From Amnibacterium endophyticum (lineage in GTDB: Bacteria; Actinomycetota; Actinomycetes; Actinomycetales; Microbacteriaceae): a DNA stretch of 64,000 nucleotides. The DNA lies in contig NZ_JBHUEA010000015.1 in NCBI RefSeq assembly GCF_042680685.1, positions 1-64,000 on the forward strand, in the 5' to 3' direction. Shown here in pieces: positions 1-8,178 of the stretch. Under the pieces are notes generated by a model. That model was not told the origin of the DNA. It did not search any database and saw nothing but the letters and a program-made list of their open reading frames with translations. Numbering within the stretch: the first letter of the stretch is position 1; every line of letters begins with the position of its first letter. A program made the position numbers and the translations under genes.

Positions 1-1765
1 CTCCCCACGCCCGCTGCGGCGGCGCGGCGCGCGTCTCGGCGGCGGGCGCGGTCGGCTCGAGCGCCTGCTCGCCGTCGACCCGCGGCCGGAACTTCACCCG
101 CAGCCCGAGCACGTCGAGGATCGCCGTGCGCAGCACCTCGCTGACGCCGCCGCCCGTCGCGGTCGGCCGGAACCCGTCGACGTCCTGCTTGCTCACGAAC
201 GAGAGCGTGAGCACGTCGCCCTCGAGGGCGCGGGGGTGCGTCGTGTAGACCACGGCCCAGGCGCTCCGCTTCGCCCGCTGCACGGTCTCGAGGATCTCCG
301 GCCAGGCGTCCCGCACGTGCTGGATCGTGACGGAGCCGGGTGACGGCGCGGCCTTCGGCGCCGCTGCGGGTCGGGGCGCCGGGGCGTCGGCCGGAGGACG
401 CGGTCCGCGGGACGCCGGAGCGAGGTCGGGCGCGGGCGGGGCCACGTCGAAGGAGGGCGGCGGCACCGACGCGGGCTGCCTCCCGGAGGCCTGCGTCGCG
501 GCGGGCTGCACCGCGGCGGCGGGAGCCGCGGTCGCGGTGGCCGGACGGGCGGGCGCATCGGCGGTCGCGGTCTGCGGCTGCGCTCCGGCTTCGACCACCA
601 CGCGCCGCTCGAGCCGCTCGAGCCGCGATGCGGCGGCGTTCGCGTCCGTCGGAGGCACCAGCATCCGCGCGGTCATCAGCTCCAGGTGGAGCCGCGGGGA
701 GGTGGCGCCGACCATCTCGTCGAGGGCGGCGCTCACGACGTCGGCGATGCGGGAGAGCTCCGCCGCGCCGAAGCGCTGCGCCTGCACGGTGAGCGCCGCG
801 ATCTGGTCGGCGGGTGCGCCGCGCAGCACGTTCGCGGCGGCGTCGCCCGTAGCCGCGACGACGATCAGGTCCCGCATCCGCTCGAGCAGGTCCTCGACGA
901 ACCTGCGCGGGTCCTGCCCCGTCTGCACGATGCGGTCGACGGCCTGGAACGCGCCCGCGGCGTCGTGCTCGGCGATCGCGGTCACGACCTCGTCGATCAG
1001 CTCGGCGCCGGTGTAGCCGAGCAGGGCGGTCGCCCGGTCGTACCGCACGCCCCCGATCCCCGAGCCCGTCGACGGGTCCGAACCCGCGATCAGCTGGTCG
1101 AGCAGGGACAGCGTGTCGCGCGGGGACCCGCCGCCGGCCTTGACGACGAGCGGCAGCACGCCGGCCTCGACCTGCACCCCCTCCTCCTCGCAGAGCGAGC
1201 CGACGTAGTCGAGCAGCTGCGCGGGCGGGACGAGCCGGAACGGGTAGTGGTGCGTGCGCGACCGGATGGTGCCGATCACCTTCTCGGGCTCGGTGGTCGC
1301 GAAGACGAACTTCACGTGCTCCGGCGGCTCCTCCACCAGCTTCAGCAGCGCGTTGAACCCCTGCGGCGTCACCATGTGCGCCTCGTCGAGGATGAAGATC
1401 TTGTAGCGGTCGCGCGCGGGCGCGAACACCGCCCGCTCCCGCAGGTCGCGCGCGTCGTCGACGCCGTTGTGGCTGGCCGCGTCGATCTCCACGACGTCGA
1501 GCGAGCCGCCGCCCCCGCGACCGAGCTCCACGCAGCTGGGGCACGTGCCGCAGGGCGTGTCCGTGGGCCCCTCGGCGCAGTTCAGGCAGCGGGCGAGGAT
1601 GCGGGCCGAGGTCGTCTTGCCGCAGCCGCGCGGCCCGCTGAACAGGTAGGCGTGGTTGACCCGGTCGGTGCGCAGCGCGGTGCGCAGCGGGTCGGTGACG
1701 TGCGCCTGCCCGATCAGCTCGGCGAAGGTCTCCGGCCGGTAGCGGCGGTAGAGGGCGGTGACCAT
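1..1765 (-). CDS. dnaX: DNA polymerase III subunit gamma/tau (3' end outside window)
   Basis: Clamp-loader ATPase that loads the beta clamp and, in the tau form, bridges the replisome. Reading leftwards from ATG 1765 the protein begins MVTALYRRYRPETFAELIG. It has a Walker A motif GPRGCGKT at about residues 44-51, a zinc-binding cysteine cluster at about 60-78, and ILDEAH as Walker B. The C-terminal half is an Ala/Pro-rich linker, as expected for tau. At least 588 codons are present with no stop before the window edge, so the gene is truncated by the window. The start is supported by a hexamer TACCCT exactly 6 bases upstream of the ATG, which suggests a leaderless mRNA. I see no slippery A-rich site for a gamma frameshift in this part. 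The neighbouring tRNA-Ser and SRP RNA genes fit the usual actinobacterial dnaX context. Confidence 0.96.
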   Translation of the reverse strand, partial: MVTALYRRYRPETFAELIGQAHVTDPLRTALRTDRVNHAYLFSGPRGCGKTTSARILARCLNCAEGPTDTPCGTCPSCVELGRGGGGSLDVVEIDAASHNGVDDARDLRERAVFAPARDRYKIFILDEAHMVTPQGFNALLKLVEEPPEHVKFVFATTEPEKVIGTIRSRTHHYPFRLVPPAQLLDYVGSLCEEEGVQVEAGVLPLVVKAGGGSPRDTLSLLDQLIAGSDPSTGSGIGGVRYDRATALLGYTGAELIDEVVTAIAEHDAAGAFQAVDRIVQTGQDPRRFVEDLLERMRDLIVVAATGDAAANVLRGAPADQIAALTVQAQRFGAAELSRIADVVSAALDEMVGATSPRLHLELMTARMLVPPTDANAAASRLERLERRVVVEAGAQPQTATADAPARPATATAAPAAAVQPAATQASGRQPASVPPPSFDVAPPAPDLAPASRGPRPPADAPAPRPAAAPKAAPSPGSVTIQHVRDAWPEILETVQRAKRSAWAVVYTTHPRALEGDVLTLSFVSKQDVDGFRPTATGGGVSEVLRTAILDVLGLRVKFRPRVDGEQALEPTAPAAETRAAPPQRAWG

Positions 1766-1771
1766 GGCAGG

Positions 1772-1777
1772 AGGGTA
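1772..1777 (-). promoter_or_regulatory. -10 element of dnaX, apparently leaderless
   Basis: On the minus strand TACCCT lies 6 bases from the dnaX ATG, so the likely transcription start coincides with the A of the start codon. No Shine-Dalgarno fits in between. The same TANNNT-N6-start arrangement recurs at many genes in this window. Confidence 0.6.
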
Positions 1778-1948
1778 CGCGCGGGCTCGGACACCGCTCG
1801 GCGCGTCGCAGCGGCGCGCGCCGCGCCCGACGGCACCGCACGCGGCCGCCCGGAGCCGCCCGTCGAGGACGCCGAGCCGGCGCCGTGGAGGGGATGCCCA
1901 GCGCGGCCGCATAGACCGGGACGCCCCGACCAGGAGGCGAATCCCCGC

Positions 1949-3493
1949 ATGCCCAGCGACCCGTCCGGCTCGAGCGCCCCCGCGCCCGCCGTCCCGCAGC
2001 CGCTGCCCGCGCGGCTCGTCGGCGGCCGGTACGAGCTGCGGGAGCGCATCGGCCTCGGCGGCTCCGGCAGCGTCCATCGCGGGTGGGACCGGCACCTCGG
2101 CCGCGCCGTCGCGGTGAAGGTGGTCCCCCTCGAGCCGGGCGGCCCCGCCGCCGGCGACCGCAGGTCCGAGGTCGGGATGCTGGCCTCGATCGCGCACCCC
2201 GCCCTGGTCGCGCTGCACGACGCGGTGGTGGAGGACGGCGCCGAGCACCTCGTCATGGAGCTGGTCGAGGGCGGGTCGCTGCGGGACCGGCTGCTGCTCG
2301 GCCCGCTGACCCCGGCCGAGCTGCACGCCGTCGCGACCGACGCCGCCGAGGCGCTCGCGCACGTGCACGCCTTCGGCGTCGTGCACCGGGACGTGAAGCC
2401 GGCGAACCTGCTGCTCCCGGGTCGGGCCCCCGGCGGGCGCTCGGCGAAGCTGGCCGACTTCGGCATCGCCCGGCTGCTGGAGGGAGCGACCTCCTCCACC
2501 AGCGTCGTCGGCACGGCGCGGTACATCGCGCCGGAGCAGCTGGAGGGCGCCGCGGCGGCGCCGCCGGCGGACGTGTACTCCCTCGGCCTCACCCTGATCG
2601 AGGCCGCGACGGGGCAGCCCGCGTTCCCCGGCTCGGCGGCCGAGTCGCTGACGGGGCGGCTGCTGCGCGACCCGGCCGTGCCGAGCCACCTCGGGTACGG
2701 CTGGCGGTCCCTGCTCGCGGGCATGGTCGGCCGCGACCCGTCGTCCCGGCCCACCGCGGCGGAGGTCGCGGCCCGGGTCGCAGCGCTCGAGACCGCCGTC
2801 GACGCCGAGTTCACGGCGGAGCTCCTCCCGGAGCGGTTCGAGACGACGATGCCGCTCGAGCGGCCTGTGCTCGTCGGGGCGACGCCGCCCGCTCGCAGCC
2901 GGCTCCGGCCCCGTCGACGCCTCCTCGCAGCCCTTCCACTCGCGGCGGTCGTCGTGGTCGCCGGCGGCTACGGGCTGCTCGCCGGTCAGACCGCCGAGGC
3001 TCCGGGGCCCGTCGCGCCCGTGGGCGCCGCGACACCGACGCCGTGCTCGACCGCGATGCCCGTCGCCGACGTGAACCCGCCTGCGACCGATCCGGACGAC
3101 GGGTCCGCCGTGCCGGTCCGGGAGGTCGCGGCGAGACGACCCGCCTCGGAGCCCTCGCCGACGCCGCGGTCGGAGCCGGCGGCGACGACGAGCAGCCCGG
3201 CTCCGACCGCGCGCCCCGCTTCGAGCGGCCAGGAGGCCGCCGCGCAGCCGGCCGACCGCGCAGGGCGGCCGGGCGGAGGCGGATCCGAGCGCAGCGACGC
3301 CCCGCAGCAGCGGAAGGCCGCGGACCGGCAGGCCGCCCCGGCGAAGCAGGGAGGTGCAAAGAAGCAGGCCGGCCCGAAGAAGGAGGGCGGCTCGAAGAAG
3401 CAGAGCGGTGCGAAGAAGCAGAGCGGTGCGAAGAAGGAGGGTGGCTCGAAGAAGCAGGGCGGGCCGGAACGGGTCCCCCACGGGCACGGGTAG
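1949..3493 (+). CDS. Transmembrane Ser/Thr protein kinase with lysine-rich C-terminus
   Basis: PknB-type (Hanks) kinase of 514 residues. The kinase domain spans about residues 25-285: glycine loop IGLGGSGSV, catalytic lysine K57 in VAVKV, catalytic loop HRDVKPAN (146-153), DFG at 170-172 and the APE-like APEQ. One membrane helix follows at about 324-345 after an arginine patch, so the kinase is cytoplasmic and the tail is outside. The tail is Pro/Ala/Thr-rich and ends in a repetitive Lys-rich stretch (residues 468-505) with no PASTA domain. The open frame continues far upstream, but ATG 1949 follows a clear ribosome site (AGGAGG at 1933-1938) and begins just before the kinase domain. The ligand and targets are unknown; the neighbours give no direct clue. 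Confidence 0.92.
   Translation: MPSDPSGSSAPAPAVPQPLPARLVGGRYELRERIGLGGSGSVHRGWDRHLGRAVAVKVVPLEPGGPAAGDRRSEVGMLASIAHPALVALHDAVVEDGAEHLVMELVEGGSLRDRLLLGPLTPAELHAVATDAAEALAHVHAFGVVHRDVKPANLLLPGRAPGGRSAKLADFGIARLLEGATSSTSVVGTARYIAPEQLEGAAAAPPADVYSLGLTLIEAATGQPAFPGSAAESLTGRLLRDPAVPSHLGYGWRSLLAGMVGRDPSSRPTAAEVAARVAALETAVDAEFTAELLPERFETTMPLERPVLVGATPPARSRLRPRRRLLAALPLAAVVVVAGGYGLLAGQTAEAPGPVAPVGAATPTPCSTAMPVADVNPPATDPDDGSAVPVREVAARRPASEPSPTPRSEPAATTSSPAPTARPASSGQEAAAQPADRAGRPGGGGSERSDAPQQRKAADRQAAPAKQGGAKKQAGPKKEGGSKKQSGAKKQSGAKKEGGSKKQGGPERVPHGHG
3350..3463 (+). repeat. KKQ/KKE amino-acid repeat inside the kinase gene
   Basis: Codons 468-505 of the kinase encode about seven near-identical units of the pattern small-small-Lys-Lys-(Gln/Glu)-small. 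At DNA level an 18-base unit, AAGAAGCAGAGCGGTGCG, is repeated back to back. The stretch is strongly basic and lies on the predicted outer face. Confidence 0.8.
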
Positions 3494-3548
3494 CGGCTGC
3501 AGCACCATCACCCTCGAGCGACTGCTGGACTTCGCGCAGGTACCTTCC

Positions 3549-3554
3549 TATTCT
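3549..3554 (+). promoter_or_regulatory. -10 element of the PadR gene, leaderless
   Basis: TATTCT is followed by exactly 6 bases and then ATG 3561. No ribosome site is present. This is the most AT-rich -10 hexamer I noted among the apparently leaderless starts here. Confidence 0.6.
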
Positions 3555-3560
3555 GTACGC

Positions 3561-3914
3561 ATGCCTCGACGACGAGCCGGAGACCTGGTCCCGATCGAGC
3601 GCGCGATCCTGCACGAGGCCGCGCGCTTCGCCGAGTCGGAGGAGTCGTTCCACGGCTTCGGCATCGCTTCCGCCCTGCAGGGCGACGCGAAGCGGCTGGT
3701 CGGGCACGGGACCCTCTACAAGGCGCTCGGCCGCATGCAGGACGCGGGGCTGCTCGCGGCGCGGTGGGAGTCGCCGGAGATCGCGGCGGAGGCGGGACGA
3801 CCGCGGCGGAAGCTGTACGACCTGACGCCCGCAGGCGAGGCGGCCCTGCGCGCGCAGGAGGCGCGGGTCGCTGCGCCCGCGTTCCGCCCCCTCCCCCGGG
3901 GCGGCACGGCATGA
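3561..3914 (+). CDS. PadR family transcriptional regulator
   Basis: Small winged-helix regulator of 117 residues. It begins MPRRRAGDLVPIERAILHEA and has the helix-turn-helix plus wing typical of PadR: HGFGIASAL, then GTLYKALGRMQDAGLL as recognition region, then GRPRRKLYDLTPAGEAAL as the wing. The start at ATG 3561 matches the beginning of the family domain and sits 6 bases after a good -10 hexamer. The stop overlaps the next start (ATGA at 3911-3914), so the two genes are cotranscribed and probably translationally coupled. PadR proteins usually repress an adjacent operon or respond to envelope stress or drugs; here the only linked target is the downstream unknown protein. No effector can be inferred. 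Confidence 0.88.
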   Translation: MPRRRAGDLVPIERAILHEAARFAESEESFHGFGIASALQGDAKRLVGHGTLYKALGRMQDAGLLAARWESPEIAAEAGRPRRKLYDLTPAGEAALRAQEARVAAPAFRPLPRGGTA

Positions 3915-4381
3915 CCGGGCGGCGCGGACCCGCCGCCTCCTGGGCGCACGGGCTCGTCGTCGACTGGACGCTCCACCTGGTCCGCGGTCTGCCGAGGGAG
4001 GTCGCGGACGACCGGTTCGAGGAGATCGTGTCCGACCTGTGGGAGCAGGAGCGGTCGGCGCTGCAGCGCGGCAGCGGCGACCTCGCCCTCGCCGCCTCGC
4101 TGCTCGCACGCCTCGTCGCGGGGATCCCGGCCGATGTCCGCTGGCGCGCCGAGGCGCGTGACCGGTCCCTCGCGACCGCTCCGCGCCCGATCACCCCCGC
4201 ACCGGTGCGCCGCCTCGCCGACCTGGCGCCGGAGAGGCCGTTCGACCAGACCAACGGCACCACGGCCTTCGACGGCGGACCGCTCCACGACGCGAGCGAC
4301 GCCGAGCGGGACCTGATCGACAAGGGGGTCCGGATCAACGTCGGGCTCGGCTTCTTCGGGGGCGGCGGCGGCATCGGCTGA
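3911..4381 (+). CDS. Unknown PadR-linked protein with an FDQTNG motif
   Basis: Protein of 156 residues, not recognised as a named family. The N-terminal half is helical and amphipathic (LVRGLPREVADDRFEEIVSD), resembling the small helical domains often encoded beside PadR regulators. The C-terminal half contains RPFDQTNGTTAFDGG and ends in a glycine-rich GFFGGGGGIG tail. No signal peptide or clear membrane helix is visible. The FDQTNG hexapeptide also occurs in two small acidic proteins about 10 kb away (13720 and 14219), the only other places I noted it. The ATG overlaps the PadR stop by 4 bases, so expression is coupled to PadR. A partner or antagonist of the regulator is plausible but unproven. 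Confidence 0.75.
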   Translation: MTGRRGPAASWAHGLVVDWTLHLVRGLPREVADDRFEEIVSDLWEQERSALQRGSGDLALAASLLARLVAGIPADVRWRAEARDRSLATAPRPITPAPVRRLADLAPERPFDQTNGTTAFDGGPLHDASDAERDLIDKGVRINVGLGFFGGGGGIG

Positions 4382-4452
4382 TCCGAAGCCCGGCTGCACC
4401 TCTGAACGGCGCGCCCGAGCGGTCCCGGCGATCGCCGGGCGGAAAAGGATGG

Positions 4453-4540
4453 TGGCGGAGGATGGGGGATTCGAACCCCCGAGGCTGTTACACCAACACG
4501 CTTTCCAAGCGTGCGCCATAGGCCACTAGGCGAATCCTCC
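4453..4540 (-). tRNA. tRNA-Ser (anticodon GGA)
   Basis: The minus strand folds as a class II tRNA. The acceptor stem GGAGGAT pairs with ATCCTCC, followed by discriminator G and an encoded CCA. The anticodon loop is TTGGAAA with anticodon GGA (plus-strand TCC at 4504-4506), reading serine UCC/UCU. There is a long variable arm and a T-arm with GGTTCGAATCC. At 88 nt it has the usual length for tRNA-Ser. Confidence 0.97.
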
Positions 4541-4606
4541 TGGTCGCGGCGCACCGCGAGGCCGACAGGCACTCTACCCACTGCGGCGACCGCCCGCGCC
4601 GTCCCG

Positions 4607-4612
4607 TACACT
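4607..4612 (+). promoter_or_regulatory. -10 element of the SRP RNA gene
   Basis: TACACT ends 6 bases before the first base of the paired SRP RNA stem (4619), the correct distance for the start of a stable RNA. No convincing -35 hexamer is seen. Confidence 0.55.
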
Positions 4613-4618
4613 CGTGGC

Positions 4619-4706
4619 GGCTCCCCGCGTGGCGCCATCCAGGCCAACTCCCCCAGGGCGGAGACGCAGCAAGGGCAACCGGGCTCTGGCGGGTGCGCGG
4701 GGGGTC
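4619..4706 (+). ncRNA. ffs: Small signal recognition particle RNA (4.5S type)
   Basis: The ends pair over 11 bases: GGCTCCCCGCG (4619-4629) with CGCGGGGGGTCC (4696-4706), allowing G-U pairs. The apical part carries the conserved Ffh-binding segments GGCGGAGACGCAGCAAGGG, that is the symmetric and asymmetric loops of SRP helix 8. Length near 90-100 nt and position beside dnaX and tRNA-Ser match actinobacterial small SRP RNAs. It pairs with Ffh in cotranslational membrane targeting. Exact ends may extend a few bases either side. Confidence 0.88.
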
Positions 4707-4747
4707 CCCACCCGCTCTGGGGCGTGATCGCACCGCACCACCCCGGC

Positions 4748-4753
4748 TACCGT
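4748..4753 (+). promoter_or_regulatory. -10 element, leaderless gene at 4760
   Basis: TACCGT, 6 bases, then ATG 4760. No ribosome site. It lies about 40 bases after the SRP RNA. Confidence 0.5.
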
Positions 4754-4759
4754 GCGCGC

Positions 4760-5377
4760 ATGACCGTCGCCGCCGGCCCGATGGACCGCACGCTGCTGCC
4801 CTACCGGCACCTGCGCTGGCGCTCGACCACGGTCGCGCTGATCGCGATCGCCGGACCGGTCTGCGGCGTCACGACCTGGCTCGCCCTGCAGGGCGGCGAC
4901 CTGGTGCCCGCCCTCGTGCTCACCGCGCTCGTGCTCGCCGCCGCGGCGGCCATGACGGCGCTCGTCGCGCGGTCCCGCATCGTGCTGACGTCCGAGGGCC
5001 TCCGCTGCTGGACGCCGCGCCGCAGCGGCGCCGCGGTCAGCCGGTCGGCCGTCGCTCGCGCCGTCGTGCGCGCGGTGCACCAGCCGGACGGCCGCGGGAT
5101 CCGCAGGCACCTCTTCCTGCTCGGCCACGACGACCGCACGGTCTTCCGGATGTGCGACCGGTGGTGGACGGAGACGCAGGTGCGCGACGTGGCCCGCCAC
5201 TTCGAGGTCCCGGTCGAGAGCCCCGCAGAGCCGGTGCACCTCATCGAGCTGCGGCGGACGGTGTCCCACCAGCTGCAGTGGAACGAGCAGCACCCCGTCC
5301 TGGCGCGGCTCGCGATGGTGGGCGGCGGCGCGACGGCGTGCCTGCTGGTCGGCTGGCTGGCCGGCGCCTCGCTCTAA
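4760..5377 (+). CDS. Unknown membrane protein
   Basis: Protein of 205 residues with two adjacent hydrophobic helices near the N-terminus (about 24-43 and 49-70), a soluble middle of about 110 residues and a final hydrophobic helix (about 185-203). The middle domain has basic strands (SRIVLTSEGLRCWTPRR) reminiscent of small PH-like membrane-anchored domains, but I cannot assign a family. The start is ATG 4760, 6 bases after a TACCGT hexamer and just before the first helix. It ends in a 4-base convergent overlap with the next gene. Function unknown. Confidence 0.75.
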   Translation: MTVAAGPMDRTLLPYRHLRWRSTTVALIAIAGPVCGVTTWLALQGGDLVPALVLTALVLAAAAAMTALVARSRIVLTSEGLRCWTPRRSGAAVSRSAVARAVVRAVHQPDGRGIRRHLFLLGHDDRTVFRMCDRWWTETQVRDVARHFEVPVESPAEPVHLIELRRTVSHQLQWNEQHPVLARLAMVGGGATACLLVGWLAGASL

Positions 5378-6654
5378 CCGACCGTCGGGCGGTCCTCCGT
5401 CCCCCAGGACTGCCCGTACCCGCCGAGCGCGGTCGGGCGGGCCATCAGCTCGAGGAACGGCAGCGCGTCGAAGGCCTCCGGCCCGAGCACGCCGACGCCC
5501 GTCCACGCGCCGGTCGCGAGCAGCTCGAGTGCGACGACGGCGGGCAGCGCGGACTGCCACACCGTGCAGGGGCTGTCGAACTCGCGCATCGTCTCGGCGT
5601 TGTCGGCGATGTGGAACAGGAGCGTGCTCCGGGGCGCACCGTCCGTGCCCGTTCCCGTGACCTGCAGGCCGGCGCAGGTCCTCCCCTCCACCCGCGGCCA
5701 GATCGTGGCCGGGTCCGGCAGCGCCGCGGCGACCACGGCGCGGGGGGCGACCTCGACCGGCCCCGCGGCGCCGCTCAGCCGGACCGGCACCTGCGAGGCG
5801 AGCCCGAGGGCGTCCAGCGTCCGCAGGGCACCGACGAGGTCTCGGCCGAGTCCGCGCTTCACGGTGACCCGCTGCGCGTCGAGCCGGCGCGGCATCAGCA
5901 CGACCTCCCCCTGCTCGACGGGCAGGCACTCGACCGCCCCGATGCCGGCAGGGAAGTGGAAGACCTCCGTCTCGCCGAGCGGCGGGGCGGCGGACCAGCC
6001 GCCCTCCCGCTGCCACACGACCGGCGGCGTCAGGCACTCGTCCAGGGCGGACCGCAGCCGCAGGAAGGGCACCGGGACGGGCTCGCCCCGCTCGTCCCGC
6101 ACCGTCAGGTTCGCGCCGTCGCGCACGCCCAGCTCGTCCACCTGCGAGAACAGGTGGTCCGCGGCGTAGCGCGCGAAGACGTCGGACAGCCCCGGCTGCG
6201 CGGCCATGCCGACGAGCGCGAGCCGCCCCGACGCCTCCCAGTCGCCGGCCTGCGCGAACTGGTCGTCGCCGGGCTTCACGCCGACGAGCCGGTGCGGCTC
6301 GGTCGGGTGGGGCTCCGAGGGGCTCATCGTCAGGTCGAGGTAGTCGGCGCCCGCGGCCAGCGCGCCCGCGAACACCGACGGCACGAGGCGCGGCTCGACG
6401 GCGTTCACGACATGGGTGACGCGATTCGCTCGCGCGACGCGCGTCACCGCGTCGGGGTCGGCCGGGTCGACGGCGGCCGCCGTGTACCGGCCGGCGATGT
6501 CGGCTCCGTGCCGATCCGCGATCCAGCCGAGCGTGCGCTCCGCTCGCGCGGCATCCGGGTCGACGAGCACGACCGCCTCGGCGAACGTCCGGGTCGCGAC
6601 GATCTTCGCGATCGCGTCCCCCGCTCCCCCGGCGCCGACGATGAGGATCCGCAT
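5374..6654 (-). CDS. Saccharopine dehydrogenase-like NAD(P)-binding protein
   Basis: Protein of 426 residues beginning MRILIVGAGGAGDAIAKIVA, a Rossmann fold with GxGxxG at residues 7-12. VLVDPDAARAER follows as the ribose-binding acidic turn, then NAVEPRLVPSVFAGALAAGADYLDLT, typical of the saccharopine dehydrogenase / homospermidine synthase superfamily. Such enzymes perform NAD(P)-dependent reductive amination or its reverse on amino acids or polyamines; the substrate cannot be told from the sequence. The start is supported by TAGCGT placed 6 bases before the ATG. It is transcribed alone: a strong hairpin separates it from the upstream protease gene, and its 3' end overlaps a convergent gene by 4 bases. 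Confidence 0.82.
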   Translation of the reverse strand: MRILIVGAGGAGDAIAKIVATRTFAEAVVLVDPDAARAERTLGWIADRHGADIAGRYTAAAVDPADPDAVTRVARANRVTHVVNAVEPRLVPSVFAGALAAGADYLDLTMSPSEPHPTEPHRLVGVKPGDDQFAQAGDWEASGRLALVGMAAQPGLSDVFARYAADHLFSQVDELGVRDGANLTVRDERGEPVPVPFLRLRSALDECLTPPVVWQREGGWSAAPPLGETEVFHFPAGIGAVECLPVEQGEVVLMPRRLDAQRVTVKRGLGRDLVGALRTLDALGLASQVPVRLSGAAGPVEVAPRAVVAAALPDPATIWPRVEGRTCAGLQVTGTGTDGAPRSTLLFHIADNAETMREFDSPCTVWQSALPAVVALELLATGAWTGVGVLGPEAFDALPFLELMARPTALGGYGQSWGTEDRPTVG

Positions 6655-6660
6655 GCCTGC

Positions 6661-6666
6661 ACGCTA
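6661..6666 (-). promoter_or_regulatory. -10 element, leaderless saccharopine-dehydrogenase-like gene
   Basis: TAGCGT on the minus strand, 6 bases, then ATG 6654. No Shine-Dalgarno in the gap. Confidence 0.55.
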
Positions 6667-6691
6667 TCGACGCGCTGCTGGCCGGGACACC

Positions 6692-6743
6692 GGTGGATCG
6701 GGACGGGCCGGGGACGTGCGCCCCCGGCCCGTTCCGATCCACC
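6692..6743 (-). terminator. Strong hairpin terminator after the HtrA-type gene
   Basis: A 22-bp inverted repeat (6692-6713 with 6722-6743) is interrupted by one G-T pair and has an 8-base loop. It starts 6 bases after the stop of the protease gene and ends before the -10 of the next gene, so it insulates the two. There is no T-run, as is common in high-GC Actinobacteria. Confidence 0.8.
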
Positions 6744-6749
6744 GCGGCG

Positions 6750-8075
6750 TCAGTTCGCGGGGCCCTCGACGAGGGTGACGGCGGCGCGCTGCAGGGTGCC
6801 CCGATCGTCGGTCCAGCTGACGGTGACCCGGTCGCCGGGCCGGTAGCCGTGCAGCACGGTGGTGAGGTCCGCCCCGCTCAAGACGGCGTGCCCGTCGACC
6901 GCCGTCACGGTGTCGCCTGCGGTGATGCCCGCGGCGGCGGCGGGCGTGCCGTCCAGCGCCCGGGCGACCAGGGCGCCGTCGCTGCTGCTGCGGGTGTCGA
7001 TGGAGACGCCGAGGAAGGCGGGGTAGCCGATCGTGATGCCCGAGCCGGCGCGACCGGACTCGATGCGGCTCGCGATGGAGACCGCGGTCGCGATCGGGAT
7101 CGCGTAGGAGTCGGGCTCCCGCGTGCCGCTGCTCGCGGCGGTGTCGATGCCGACCACGGCACCGGCGCTGTTCACCAGCGGGCCGCCGGAGTCCCCGGCG
7201 ACCACGTCGGCGTCGTGCTCGATGAGCCCGTGCAGGGTCTCGGAGGCGGCCGCCCCCTCCGCCTGCGTCGTGATCGTCCTGCCCAGCGCCGTCACGGTGC
7301 CGGACGCGGCGGTCAGCTCGCCGGTCCCGCCGGCGTTGCCGACGGCGGTGACCGCCTGCCCGGTCGTCGCCGCGGTGCTCGCGAGCGTCGCGGTGCGCAG
7401 GCCGGAGGCGCCCTTCAGCTGCAGCACGGCCACGTCGTCGGTCGGATCGGTGCCCACGACCGTCGCGATGTAGGTCCTCCCCGTGGACTCGACGGTGACC
7501 TGGATCGAGGTGGATCCGGCGACGACGTGGTTGTTGGTGAGGATCTCGCCGTCCACGGTCAGCACGATGCCGGTGCCGGCGGCCTTGCCGCGCTCGTAGC
7601 CGAGCACGGTGTCGACGGTCACCACCCCGACCTCCTGCGCGGCGGTCGCCGCGGTGGCCGAGGTCTGCGTGCTCGTCCCGCTGCCGGAGCCGAGGCCGCC
7701 GGACGTGCCGTTGCCGGACTCCCCGCCCTGGAACCGCCCGAACCCGCGTCCGAAGCCGCCGGGCACCTGTCCGGATGTCCCCCACCCCTCGCCGGGGCTC
7801 GCCGCACCGCCGCCGGAGCTCGGACCCGCGATCGCCGCGGGCGAGGACTCGCCCGCGTGCTCGATCCGCAGGGCGCCCCAGGCGCCGCCCGCCGCGCCCG
7901 CCGTCAGCAGCAGCGCGCCCGCGATCGAGAACCCGGCGATGCACATGCCGCGGTGGCGCCGACGACGCGGGGCGAAGGCGATCGGCGGCGCCTCGGACCC
8001 CGGCGCGGTCTCGTGCAGCTCGATGTCCGACCCCTGGTCCCGCTCATCCATGACGAGGAGTAGACGCCGCCGCAC
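6750..8075 (-). CDS. HtrA/DegP-type membrane-anchored serine protease with PDZ domain
   Basis: Envelope quality-control protease of 441 residues. A short cytoplasmic basic segment precedes one membrane helix (about 44-68), then a Gly/Ser-rich linker (about 80-140) containing GGFGRGFGRFQGG, then a trypsin-like domain with catalytic His in TNNHVV (H183), Asp in PTDDVAVL (D213 or D214) and Ser in GDSGGPL (S296). A PDZ domain follows (about 345-435). The GTG start at 8075 has an AAGGGGG ribosome site 7 bases upstream; a second in-frame ATG at 8051 lacks one. HtrA proteases degrade or refold misfolded secreted proteins. It lies downstream of, and in the same direction as, a glycosyltransferase operon that ends in its own hairpin. 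Confidence 0.9.
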   Translation of the reverse strand: MRRRLLLVMDERDQGSDIELHETAPGSEAPPIAFAPRRRRHRGMCIAGFSIAGALLLTAGAAGGAWGALRIEHAGESSPAAIAGPSSGGGAASPGEGWGTSGQVPGGFGRGFGRFQGGESGNGTSGGLGSGSGTSTQTSATAATAAQEVGVVTVDTVLGYERGKAAGTGIVLTVDGEILTNNHVVAGSTSIQVTVESTGRTYIATVVGTDPTDDVAVLQLKGASGLRTATLASTAATTGQAVTAVGNAGGTGELTAASGTVTALGRTITTQAEGAAASETLHGLIEHDADVVAGDSGGPLVNSAGAVVGIDTAASSGTREPDSYAIPIATAVSIASRIESGRAGSGITIGYPAFLGVSIDTRSSSDGALVARALDGTPAAAAGITAGDTVTAVDGHAVLSGADLTTVLHGYRPGDRVTVSWTDDRGTLQRAAVTLVEGPAN

Positions 8076-8178
8076 CGGCAGCCCCCTTGGTGGTCCCTAT
8101 GACGGAACCGTGGAGGTCGGGGAAGTCCGCTGACCGCGGCGCGGCTCGCTCCGATGACGAGGACCCCGTGCACGGCGG

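Noticed and set aside
1..1765. Programmed frameshift site in dnaX
   Set aside because: No A-rich slippery heptamer followed by a hairpin was seen in the part of the gene present.
686..1948. Long open plus-strand frame continuing into the kinase gene and overlapping dnaX
   Set aside because: The product before 1949 is low-complexity Arg/Gly/Ala with no domain and runs antisense to clear dnaX coding sequence. The kinase has a proper ribosome site and start at 1949.
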